A stretch of DNA of 64,000 nucleotides from Deferribacteres bacterium (GTDB lineage: Bacteria > Zhuqueibacterota > Zhuqueibacteria > Zhuqueibacterales > Geothermadaptataceae): assembly GCA_020633655.1 (NCBI GenBank), contig JACKDF010000005.1, positions 62,001-126,000 on the forward strand, in the 5' to 3' direction. Below are positions 9,230 through 18,172 of the stretch, in pieces (the first letter of the stretch is position 1; every line of letters starts with the position of its first letter). The notes beneath the pieces were generated by a model. That model was not told the DNA's origin, did no database searches, and worked only from the letters and a program-made list of their open reading frames with translations. The translations under genes were made by a program, and so were the position numbers.

Positions 9230-12163
9230 TTATTTCGTAAGTGCTTCCCGAATTAATTGAGCCAGGTCGCTTATCATGAGAGGTTTGCCGACAACCGCTT
9301 TAATGCCACAGTTATTCAATAAATCCCTATTTAAATCCTCACCAAAACCGGTTATGAGAATAATCGGAAAATCAGGACGTCCATTGTGTATTCTTTTTGC
9401 AAGCTCGACTCCGTTTAAATCAGGCATTGTCAGGTCTGTAATAACCAGATCGAACTTTGCCGGATTTTGCTGGAAAACCTTTAATGCGTTCCTGCTGCTG
9501 TTGGAGATTGTGACGCTATATCCCAATTTTGTCAGCATTCTGTTCACAACATCGAGGACAGCGTCTTCATCGTCGATAAAGAGAATCGATTCTGTCCCCG
9601 TTTGGATATTGTCTTTGTGTGAGGAGTGGGATTGCAGTTTATTTTGCATTACAGGTAAATATATTTGAAATGTTGTTCCCTGGCCAGCTGTGCTCTGCAC
9701 CAGAATTTCTCCATCGTGGGCTTTTACAATGCCGTGTACGACGGAAAGACCTAACCCTGTGCCTTTGTCTGTTGATTTGGTTGTAAAAAACGGTTCAAAA
9801 ATACGATCCAAAATCGTGTTCTGAATACCCGTTCCTGTATCACTGAGGGTGAGCTTAACATAGTCCATCGCTTTTAAATTGGAATGCATCCGGACCAACG
9901 AGGGCGATACCTGCACTTGTGTTAATTCTACGTTCAGTATTCCACCACTGTGCTCCATTGCGTGAAATGCATTTGTACAAAGGTTGAGGATGATTTGATG
10001 AATTTGTGTCGCATCGGCGAATACCTGATCGCAGGTATGATCGATATTTTGTTGAATTTCGATAAAAGGTGGAATCGAAGGACGGAGCAATAAAAGCGCC
10101 TCTTTCACCACGGAGGGCAGATAGATGGGCTTGCGCTCCTGCTCCTTTTGCCTGCTGAAGGTTAAAATCTGATTGACAAGCTTTTTCGCCCTGTTTGCTC
10201 CCTTTACAATTTGCAATAAATCCTGGTGAAGTTGTTCCGGTTGCGTGAGATTACAAAGCGCCATATCGGCATAACCAAGAATCGGGGTAAGGATATTGTT
10301 AAAATCGTGTGCTATACCCCCAGCTAAAGTCCCGATAGTTTCCAGTTTTTGTGAACGCCGTACTTGTGCTTCGAGTTTTTCTTTTTCTCTTTCTGCTTTT
10401 CTTCGTTCGGTAACGTCCCTGAGTACCCCCTCGTGAAAAATTGTTTTACCGCTTTCATCCTGAATGACCCGGCCATGTTCTTCAACCCAAACTTCACGCC
10501 CGGTTTTATGCCGTAACCGGAAAACTTCGATTTCTTCTTTGCCGGATTTTTGTAGTGCATGTAACGCCCGATTCCGTTCAGAAATTTCGAAATAAAGATC
10601 CTTTTTTATATCCATGGCAAGGAGCTCTTCTTTGTTCGTGTAGCCAAGCATTTTAACCAGGGCGGTGTTGACTTCAAGAAATTTCCCGTCAGGTGTGCTA
10701 CGATACACTCCATCCGGCATTTGTTCCACTAAAAGCCGGTACCGTTCATCGCTTTCCTGCCTTGATTTTTCTGCAAATTTACGCGCGGTAATATCCTGAA
10801 TAATGACTTGTGATGCGGGTTTTCCTTCAAAAATGACAATTTTTCCTGTTACTTCGACGTCGATTATGCTTCCATCAAGACGAATAAACTTTTCTTCCAT
10901 TGGTGGGGCAGGTTCTGTTTGTGAATAGATGTTTTTCACGCGCTCAAATACTTGTTTGTGGTAATCGGGGTGGACAAAATTCATAACTTCTAGGTTTATC
11001 AGCTGTTCCACATTTTGTGCCCGAACAAGTTTTACTGAGGCGGGATTCGCATAGATTATCCTTCCCTCCCGGTGCACGATGATGGCGTTTGGTGAATCTT
11101 CGATCAGGTTGCGGTATCGTTCCTTGCTATCATGTAATTTATCGATGAAGCGTTGCCTTTCTTCCTGTGCCTGGATTCGCTCAATAACACTGGAAACGTG
11201 TCTAGCCATAGCTTCAAGGTATTCCAATTCCGATTTTGTTGGGACGTGAACTCCTTCTTCTGCAAAGGAGCCTGTTGCAATTGTCCCAAGTTGGGCGTTT
11301 GCCATAAAAACCGGAATTGTGACGATTGTCCTGCTTTGCAATTGGGACACAACATTTTTATTCGGGCGAGGATCGGAAGCAGCATCTTCCATTACGATTG
11401 GCGTTTTGGAAGCAATAACTTGCTGGAGGTAGTCATCCCCTTTGATTTTAAATTTATTCGCCCACTGTCGTAGATCGTTCTCTCTATTACCTGCTGCGGT
11501 TAATAATTGAACGTGCTCTAACTTGTTATCCACCAGGTAAATCCAGGCGGTTTTATAACCGACTACTTTTCTAATTTCTTTCAAGAGGGCTTGCACTACC
11601 TGGTCAAAGGAGCGAGCCTGCTGCAGGGATTGCGCGAGTTGCAGGAGCGAGTGCATCTTTTCATCGCGTTTTAACAGATCGGCTTCAGCTTTTTTTCGAT
11701 CTGTAATGTCTTCGCCGGAGCTTAAAGTCCCGATAATTTCATCTTGTTCATCGCAAAGAATTGTGTTGTGCCAGGCGATTATTCGAATTTTACCGTCTTT
11801 CGTGAGAACCGGATTCTCATGATATTCCACGGATTCGAGTTCTTTGTGCATAATTTGTCGAAAAACATTTTGTGTTGCAGCCCGTTGTTCTTCTGGAACG
11901 AAAGTATCGATCCAGTTTATCCCCAGTATCTCTTCCTGCTTATAGCCTAAAATCTCACAACCTTTACGATTGATTAATTTGATTTCAGCCTTTGTATTCA
12001 AAAGTAAAAACATTACCCCGGCAATATCGATAAATTGCTGTACGTGATTGTGGGCGAATTCATCTTTGAGACTCACACTGTGAGCTTGACTCAGATCAAA
12101 ATAGTCATGAAGATAGGGTGCAAGCGTGCCTGCTTCTGTAATAGCTAAGGTCTTATGTTTCAT
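9230..12163 (-). CDS. Hybrid histidine kinase: PAS - GAF - 2 PAS - HisKA/HATPase - receiver
   Basis: 977 residues, no membrane segment. Domains: PAS at about 40-160 (GYKQEEILGINW), GAF at about 175-330, PAS at about 345-465, PAS at about 470-590, HisKA with GGIAHDFNN (His619), HATPase (NLCTNAFHAM, DTGTGI, GKxTGLGLSVVHG-type G boxes) and a C-terminal receiver (Asp910 in ITDLTMP, Lys960). GGGGAG stands just before the ATG. The kinase core and receiver are close to those of the gene at 2259-5015, but here a GAF domain replaces the degenerate receiver. It is a cytoplasmic sensor likely responding to a small ligand or redox cue; the signal is unknown, and no partner regulator is encoded beside it. 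Confidence 0.93.
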   Translation of the reverse strand: MKHKTLAITEAGTLAPYLHDYFDLSQAHSVSLKDEFAHNHVQQFIDIAGVMFLLLNTKAEIKLINRKGCEILGYKQEEILGINWIDTFVPEEQRAATQNVFRQIMHKELESVEYHENPVLTKDGKIRIIAWHNTILCDEQDEIIGTLSSGEDITDRKKAEADLLKRDEKMHSLLQLAQSLQQARSFDQVVQALLKEIRKVVGYKTAWIYLVDNKLEHVQLLTAAGNRENDLRQWANKFKIKGDDYLQQVIASKTPIVMEDAASDPRPNKNVVSQLQSRTIVTIPVFMANAQLGTIATGSFAEEGVHVPTKSELEYLEAMARHVSSVIERIQAQEERQRFIDKLHDSKERYRNLIEDSPNAIIVHREGRIIYANPASVKLVRAQNVEQLINLEVMNFVHPDYHKQVFERVKNIYSQTEPAPPMEEKFIRLDGSIIDVEVTGKIVIFEGKPASQVIIQDITARKFAEKSRQESDERYRLLVEQMPDGVYRSTPDGKFLEVNTALVKMLGYTNKEELLAMDIKKDLYFEISERNRALHALQKSGKEEIEVFRLRHKTGREVWVEEHGRVIQDESGKTIFHEGVLRDVTERRKAEREKEKLEAQVRRSQKLETIGTLAGGIAHDFNNILTPILGYADMALCNLTQPEQLHQDLLQIVKGANRAKKLVNQILTFSRQKEQERKPIYLPSVVKEALLLLRPSIPPFIEIQQNIDHTCDQVFADATQIHQIILNLCTNAFHAMEHSGGILNVELTQVQVSPSLVRMHSNLKAMDYVKLTLSDTGTGIQNTILDRIFEPFFTTKSTDKGTGLGLSVVHGIVKAHDGEILVQSTAGQGTTFQIYLPVMQNKLQSHSSHKDNIQTGTESILFIDDEDAVLDVVNRMLTKLGYSVTISNSSRNALKVFQQNPAKFDLVITDLTMPDLNGVELAKRIHNGRPDFPIILITGFGEDLNRDLLNNCGIKAVVGKPLMISDLAQLIREALTK

Positions 12164-12499
12164 TGGCTCCCCGTATAAGAACCTGTGTTGATGGAATAAA
12201 AGTCGTTAAAATTAATAAAATGGTGAAGAACTGCAATTCAACTTTTGTAAGTATTTCATCGAGAAAGCAGGTGAGATAAAACCAAAGTGCTCAAAAGAAT
12301 TATTTCGTTAATTGGATTGAGACGAAAATGAAGCATGTCTTTATAGGATAGGATTGCTGGAAATTCGAAAGAAAACCAGTGATTGCCCCTGCAAAAATGA
12401 GGCACATTGGCTAAATCAAATTGAATTTAAATTAAAAACATTATATTAGAAGAAAATTTGCCCTGTTTGCGTGAAAACCTGTATTTTTTAAATAGAACC
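12164..12499. other. Intergenic region, 336 bp, between divergent genes
   Basis: Holds the promoters of the minus-strand kinase and the plus-strand MeaB gene. A TTG at 12458 could extend the MeaB frame upstream. No RNA gene, repeat or clear hairpin is seen. Confidence 0.4.
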
Positions 12500-13666
12500 A
12501 TGAAAAAACCGAAAAAACGCACAATCGATAAAAATAGCCCTGAGTGGGTCCCTGCGGATAAAAAGAACAGCGTCGAATTCACGACAAATATAATGCCTGG
12601 GGTGAGCAGCACTACTGCTGATTTAAAATCCAGCCATAACCAAAAAATCTCGATTCGGAGACAAGTGAAAAAACGACCGGCACTCTATGTGGACGATTAC
12701 GTGAATGGGATACTTACACGTGAGCGATCCATTCTTGCACGCGCCATTACTCTTATCGAAAGCAATTCCTGGCAACATCAAAGTCAAGCGCAGGAAATTC
12801 TCACAAAATTAATGCCTTACACAGGAAATTCAATCCGGATAGGCATAACAGGCGTTCCTGGCGCGGGAAAGAGTTCTTTTATTGAGGCATTTGGACTTTA
12901 TCTTCTCGAACAAGGTCATCGTGTTGCTGTGTTGGCTATTGATCCGAGCAGTGCAATTTCCGGTGGCAGTATTTTGGGTGATAAAACACGAATGGAGAAA
13001 CTTGGCACCCATCCCAATGCGTTTATTCGGCCATCGCCGGCCAGTGGAGCGCTGGGAGGTGTTGCCCGCAAGACGCGTGAAACCTTGCTTGTTTGCGAAG
13101 CCAGCGGCTTTGATGTAGTTTTGGTAGAAACCGTGGGTGTCGGGCAAAGTGAAATCACCGTGCGATCGCTCGTGGACTTTTTTCTTCTTTTACAAATAGC
13201 CGGGGGAGGCGATGAATTACAGGGAATAAAAAAAGGTGTAATGGAAATTGCCGATGCACTTGTGGTCAATAAAGCGGATGGGGACAATAAAGCAAAAGCC
13301 GAAGTGGCGAAGCAAGGTTTCGCGACGGCCCTGCATTATATGATGCCGCACACAAACGGCTGGCAGACCCGTGCCTTCACCTGTTCCGCAGTAACGGGCG
13401 AGGGAATTGCAAATGTATGGCGTGTTATTGAGAAATTTAAAGGTATAACCACTGCCAATAATGTTTTTGCGGAACGGCGACGAAGTCAGGCTCGTCAATG
13501 GATGCGCGCAATCGTTGAAGATTATCTGCAGTCGCTCTTTTATAAAGATGAAAACATCCAAAAAATTTTACCACAGCTGGAGAATGCAGTTATGGCTGGT
13601 AAAATCCCCGCAACAACCGCAGCGCAACAGCTTGTAGACGCATTTGAAAAACAGAGGGAAAAGTAA
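12500..13666 (+). CDS. meaB: MeaB/ArgK-family G-protein chaperone of a B12-dependent mutase
   Basis: About 388 residues from the ATG at 12500; a TTG at 12458 could add 14. P-loop GVPGAGKSS (near residue 118 from this start), then AIDPSSAISGGSILGDKTRM, VETVGVGQSE and NKAD, all diagnostic of the MeaB family. These GTPases guard loading of adenosylcobalamin into methylmalonyl-CoA or related mutases and the release of inactivated cofactor. The first 60 or so residues (Lys-rich, low complexity) are an extension over the usual family start near YVNGILTRERSILARAITLIES-type sequence. It stands alone; the fused mutase IcmF, which carries its own G domain, is 20 kb away. A separate mutase elsewhere in the genome may therefore be its client. 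Confidence 0.9.
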   Translation: MKKPKKRTIDKNSPEWVPADKKNSVEFTTNIMPGVSSTTADLKSSHNQKISIRRQVKKRPALYVDDYVNGILTRERSILARAITLIESNSWQHQSQAQEILTKLMPYTGNSIRIGITGVPGAGKSSFIEAFGLYLLEQGHRVAVLAIDPSSAISGGSILGDKTRMEKLGTHPNAFIRPSPASGALGGVARKTRETLLVCEASGFDVVLVETVGVGQSEITVRSLVDFFLLLQIAGGGDELQGIKKGVMEIADALVVNKADGDNKAKAEVAKQGFATALHYMMPHTNGWQTRAFTCSAVTGEGIANVWRVIEKFKGITTANNVFAERRRSQARQWMRAIVEDYLQSLFYKDENIQKILPQLENAVMAGKIPATTAAQQLVDAFEKQREK

Positions 13667-13751
13667 GCATATTTTCCTATGTAGTTACAAATGAGCGCCT
13701 CCTGCAACAAGTAAAAATAGAGTCTGTTTTGCTAAATTTCACCGTCAGCTT

Positions 13752-14954
13752 TTAATTTCTGCATGGACGATATGGCCCGAAAATATCATATCGTCGCTTG
13801 GTGAGAATGACCGTTCGCTTGTTGAGCTGCGTAATTCGACGAAAACCCAGTAAGTGAAAAATCTCAACGACAAACCACTTGGCCACATGCGTGTCGACAA
13901 TCAGCGTGTTTTTCTTGGCAGGGTGTTTTGTAACGCCTGGAAGGAAGTGCACAAGTTTGTTAACCTGGATATAGCGCATCACCGTCGATACCCGAAGCCA
14001 AAATTTATTGATGGGGCGTGTCATAAAAAAGCCATCATTGCCTAAACCCTGGTACAAAGGCATGAGAATGTGCCCCATTTCCTTTGCTAAAATACTGCCA
14101 TTTTTATCCCTGGCAAGCAATTCACCTTGTTTTACGGATTGGAAATTTTTGTAACCGGGAAGCATTTCAAACATGTCGGTTGATTCAATCGCGTGGCGGT
14201 ACCGCACTTCAAGAATCGAGGGAAGATCATTTGATGCGTTTGCCATTATGAAGTGGCTTCGGGACAGCTCTTCAACAAAATCTCCCTTTCTAATGCATCC
14301 AATGCTTTCGAGTAATAACCACAAAGCTGCCTCGTGTATATCGATAGAAGCAGGATCATCATGTTTTCCGGCTTCAAATGCCATACCAATATGTCCGCAT
14401 TCCGTAATATACTCCATGATTGTGCCTGGAATTGCTTCCTCGAGACCGAGAACGTACGGTACCTTGAAATTGGCAGCGATACGCCTGTTGCGCAATGTAT
14501 CACCGAAAATAATAAACGGCTTGCTTCTCGAAGATGTCGTATGCATGTCGAGGAATATCGTTGATCCATTTTCATAATTAACTTCTTTTTCCAACGCTTT
14601 GATCAGTGCCTTGGCCTGGCTTTCCTCGTTGCTGACAGTGTGTCCATTCAAATCCTGTCGAAGGAATTGAATTTTATCCGATCGCCATAGTCGATTCATG
14701 TCCTCATCAATGAATCGGAGATTTTTCTGTAATGCCGGCAAGTTTCCGGCCAGTGCGATAAATTTTCCGGAAAACATGTTTTTTCGACTATGAAGTGCCT
14801 TGAACACTCTGTGTACTGCGTGGATACTCGCGTGTTCATTGCCATGAATTCCACAAATACAGCACACCGTTCTCCCACTTTTTGCACCGACATATTTGTC
14901 AATAACTCGCTCGATCGCGCTCTTTTTTTGTACTTCTGGATGTATTGTTTCCAT
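13752..14954 (-). CDS. Succinylglutamate desuccinylase/aspartoacylase-family zinc hydrolase
   Basis: 400 residues. The zinc site typical of the AstE/AspA branch of M14 peptidases is visible: CGIHGNEHA (His37, Glu40) and LDMHTTSS (His138). Also seen are DEDMNRLW, which supplies substrate-binding Asn/Arg, and FEAGKHDD with the catalytic Glu194. The C-terminal half (about 220-380) forms the beta domain usual in this family. It would remove an acyl group from an N-acyl amino acid or a related amide in the cytoplasm; the substrate is not evident. No signal peptide. It faces the MeaB gene, with 85 bases between the stops and no obvious hairpin. Confidence 0.82.
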   Translation of the reverse strand: METIHPEVQKKSAIERVIDKYVGAKSGRTVCCICGIHGNEHASIHAVHRVFKALHSRKNMFSGKFIALAGNLPALQKNLRFIDEDMNRLWRSDKIQFLRQDLNGHTVSNEESQAKALIKALEKEVNYENGSTIFLDMHTTSSRSKPFIIFGDTLRNRRIAANFKVPYVLGLEEAIPGTIMEYITECGHIGMAFEAGKHDDPASIDIHEAALWLLLESIGCIRKGDFVEELSRSHFIMANASNDLPSILEVRYRHAIESTDMFEMLPGYKNFQSVKQGELLARDKNGSILAKEMGHILMPLYQGLGNDGFFMTRPINKFWLRVSTVMRYIQVNKLVHFLPGVTKHPAKKNTLIVDTHVAKWFVVEIFHLLGFRRITQLNKRTVILTKRRYDIFGPYRPCRN

Positions 14955-15418
14955 TTCAATTTGCTTATGTATTGAGCTGACAAAAGTATAACAGGGAATT
15001 TTGCATAGATTTTCGGTTCCATAATCAGGAGTCGGATGATAAAAGGATAATTTACATCATTCTTCCTGAAAAATCAAAATTTTGTTGTGATATTATCTGT
15101 TTGAATTGCAACTGTATAATCAATTCTTGTAATTCGTCACGATTTTAAATTTGACAATCTATTTGAGCAAAGCAAGCAAAGGATGATGGCTTGAATTTTC
15201 AAATAGAACGATTTTTGGAAATACCAGCAAATAATTCCCACTGCATAATTTATTATAAATTATGCTTGTTACATGTTGCTACATCGTGGATAGAAACGGA
15301 ATGGAAAAAGCGTTTGCTGAGGATACTCAAAGTGCATAGGATCACTTTTGAGTAAGGCAGGTTGAAAATACACTTATTTTGAAATGAGGTGAGGTAGATT
15401 AATTTATGCTTTGAATTT
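14955..15418. other. Intergenic region, 464 bp
   Basis: Upstream of the zinc hydrolase gene and downstream of the 7TMR-DISM kinase (both minus strand). AT-rich; no reading frame with a ribosome site, no strong hairpin and no repeat shared with the other elements of the window were seen. Confidence 0.4.
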
Positions 15419-17920
15419 TTAAATTTTCTCGCGCTCTAATTCCTGTTTTACTGCCAATCCAATTTTTTCAAACATGTATGGTTTTTTAATATATTTTCCA
15501 GCTCCAAGGGCCTGTGCTTTACGCACTAAATCAGTCTCAGAATATCCGCTGGCAATTACCGCTCTCATGTGGGGATGTAAGCGGATAATTTGTTTATAGG
15601 TCTCGTAGCCATCAATCCCTGGATCCATAACCATATCCAGCAACAGGAGATCGACTTCGTTTGTTTTTAGAAAATCCACGGCTTCTTCACCGCTGCGAGC
15701 CGTGATAACTGTGTAATTTAGACGTTGCAGAATTCTTCCTGCAATAAATCGCTGCTCCTCCACATCATCAACGATGAGAATTTTTTCGCCATTCCCCATA
15801 TATTCATCGACTGGAATGGCATCCTCATCTTTTATCAGCTCCTCATCTGTCATCTTGAAATAAAGATCGAAAGTTGTACCCTGTCCTGGCGCGCTGGTTA
15901 TATCGATGAAGCCTTTGTGATCGTGAACAACACCCCAGACAACCGGCATGCCTAACCCGGTGCCACTTCTGCCCATTACTTTTTTTGTGTAAAAAGGTTC
16001 AAAAATTCGCTTTATGGCTTCTGGTTCGATTCCCGCGCCTTCGTCCTCAATGCGACAGACAACATACGTTCCCTCTTCGATTTCTTCATACGCTCTCATG
16101 GGCTTATCGATGTATCGGTTCTGTGTGGAAATTGTGACTTTGCCTCCGCTTGTTTGCGCTTCAGCTGCATTCAATACAAGATTGTTTATACTGGTGCGCA
16201 AATGTATCGGTGAGCCAATAATGTTGAAGAGTTTATCATCGAGATTGGTTACAAATTCAATGTTTTTATGCGTTTCTTTAAGTTGAAAATATTCTGGTGA
16301 AAACAGAAATTCTTTAATAATAAAGTTCATGTTGACTGGTTCAAAATTCATGACACCGCGACGTGCCAGTGTGAGAAGGTCCTGTACAACAGCTGCAGCT
16401 TTCAAGCCGGAATTCTTGATTGTTGTCAAAGCAGTATGCAATGAACTACCACTTTTTAAATCCTGCAGGAGTAAATCAGGGTAAGACACAATTCCTGATA
16501 GAATGTTGTTCAGGTCATGGGCAACTCCACCTGCGAGCAATCCGATGGTTTCCATTTTTTGGGCGCGAACCAATTTTTCATGTAAGTCTTTGTTCTCCTT
16601 TTCTGTGCGAATACGTTCCTGCAGTTCATGTCTGTACTTCTCATTTGTGACACTTAATTCGGCTTTCTGCAGGTCAAGCGTTCTGAACGCATTGGAATAC
16701 CGATAGGCGATGAGAATTGTCAGGCTGCCGATAAACCCAAGCTGTCCGAAAGCAACGATTTCATTCGTATGCAAGTGCCAGCTGTATTCGAGAATATCAT
16801 TCATGATGGTGATAAACAGGATAAAAAAGCCGAGAAGCAGCAAACGTGCTCCTTCGCGTTTGTGGCGGATACTCATAATCAGAACATAAAAACCATAAAG
16901 ACAACTAAAAACAAGGTAAGTCTGGTATGTAGGAATCGTGTAGGAAAAAATACGAACCGGTGTGAAAAGGACGATGAGCGATAACACGATTCCCATGATC
17001 AGTATTGCATGAAATATGGGTTTGTTAAAATCTTCTTTATACAAGGAATAGAAAAAAAGCGCAAATATTGGCACGACTAAAAATATTGTTAAATACTCCA
17101 AACGGCATAAAGCTGTCCAACTTGTAAATGGAAAAAGTTTGAGAAAATAAACTTCGCTTGTGAGCAGTCTTCGCATTGAAATCAAAAGGCAGCATAAACC
17201 GAAGTACAGCGTTGCATGAGCCTGCCTGCGCATCAAACTTAGAATGATATGGTAAATGCCAATTATAAAAATGCTTGCAAAAAGGAATATATCCGTGAAA
17301 ATATTTTTTTCCCGCTTTGCGTGAATGTCCGCATTGGTGCCTAATAGTATCTTTTCCCACACACCGCCTTTTTTGTGATGAAAATTCGATACGAGAATTG
17401 TTAAATCCAGCACCGTTGTATCGGCACTGAATTCAACAACTTGTGGCAAATACGCAGGTTCGGAAGTCGCACGTGTTGTTCCGACTTGTCCAACTTCGGT
17501 TAGAAGCTTGCCATTGCAGTAAAATTTAAATGCTGTGGCCATGTCGAGAAATTTGAAGGCTAACGGAACTTTGGTTTTATTCAGCAGCACCTTCAATTTG
17601 TATGTTGCCACGCCTTGACCAGGCAATGAGTGGGCCTCGACTTGTTTTTCGTTCCAAACTCCCGGTACGGAAATATAGTCATGGGAAATTGCAGTATTGC
17701 TGGAGGTATGGGAAGGGTCGAGAAGTTCATCCCAATAGAAATCATATTCTCCGGAAAGCTCGACGATGCCATTTCTTTCGAAATCCCAATTGCGTAAATC
17801 GAGTAAACCCCTGATCGCTTTTACGTCACCTGCCGGATTAAGAACTTTGTTATTGCCCCTGGCGATGCTTAGTGAAATTAAGAATACAACCAGTATTGCC
17901 AAAATTCGTTTTACGAGCAT
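15419..17920 (-). CDS. 7TMR-DISM hybrid sensor histidine kinase
   Basis: 833 residues. A signal peptide (1-22) leads to an extracytoplasmic beta-sandwich domain at about 35-200 of the 7TMR-DISM extracellular type (GEYDFYWDELL, SVPGVWNEK, GVATYKLKV). Seven membrane segments follow at about 208-405. After a coiled-coil linker (about 415-455) come HisKA (GGVAHDLNN, His468), HATPase (NNLVLNAAEA, DEGAGIEPEA, GRSGTGLGMPVV) and a receiver (Asp762 in LLLDMVMDPG, Lys813). Proteins of this build sense small ligands, often carbohydrates, outside the inner membrane. GAGGG stands before the ATG. The neighbours give no hint of the ligand. Confidence 0.92.
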   Translation of the reverse strand: MLVKRILAILVVFLISLSIARGNNKVLNPAGDVKAIRGLLDLRNWDFERNGIVELSGEYDFYWDELLDPSHTSSNTAISHDYISVPGVWNEKQVEAHSLPGQGVATYKLKVLLNKTKVPLAFKFLDMATAFKFYCNGKLLTEVGQVGTTRATSEPAYLPQVVEFSADTTVLDLTILVSNFHHKKGGVWEKILLGTNADIHAKREKNIFTDIFLFASIFIIGIYHIILSLMRRQAHATLYFGLCCLLISMRRLLTSEVYFLKLFPFTSWTALCRLEYLTIFLVVPIFALFFYSLYKEDFNKPIFHAILIMGIVLSLIVLFTPVRIFSYTIPTYQTYLVFSCLYGFYVLIMSIRHKREGARLLLLGFFILFITIMNDILEYSWHLHTNEIVAFGQLGFIGSLTILIAYRYSNAFRTLDLQKAELSVTNEKYRHELQERIRTEKENKDLHEKLVRAQKMETIGLLAGGVAHDLNNILSGIVSYPDLLLQDLKSGSSLHTALTTIKNSGLKAAAVVQDLLTLARRGVMNFEPVNMNFIIKEFLFSPEYFQLKETHKNIEFVTNLDDKLFNIIGSPIHLRTSINNLVLNAAEAQTSGGKVTISTQNRYIDKPMRAYEEIEEGTYVVCRIEDEGAGIEPEAIKRIFEPFYTKKVMGRSGTGLGMPVVWGVVHDHKGFIDITSAPGQGTTFDLYFKMTDEELIKDEDAIPVDEYMGNGEKILIVDDVEEQRFIAGRILQRLNYTVITARSGEEAVDFLKTNEVDLLLLDMVMDPGIDGYETYKQIIRLHPHMRAVIASGYSETDLVRKAQALGAGKYIKKPYMFEKIGLAVKQELEREKI

Positions 17921-18172
17921 ATGCTGATTTCCCTCTGCTTCCTTGCATCTAATTCATTTAATCAAATCAATTTATTCATCATGAATTAAAAATGACGTCG
18001 CAACATGAAATTGTATATCCATCGTTCAGAATAGCATCGTTTTTAAGGCTTGAATGTGACTGGATTGGTCGGATCCAGCCACGCGTATGTATGGAGAAAT
18101 GATCTATGATTCAGAAAAACGAATTTCGATTGACAAGTGATTAACAATAATAAATTTTTATTCGTTTTTCAA

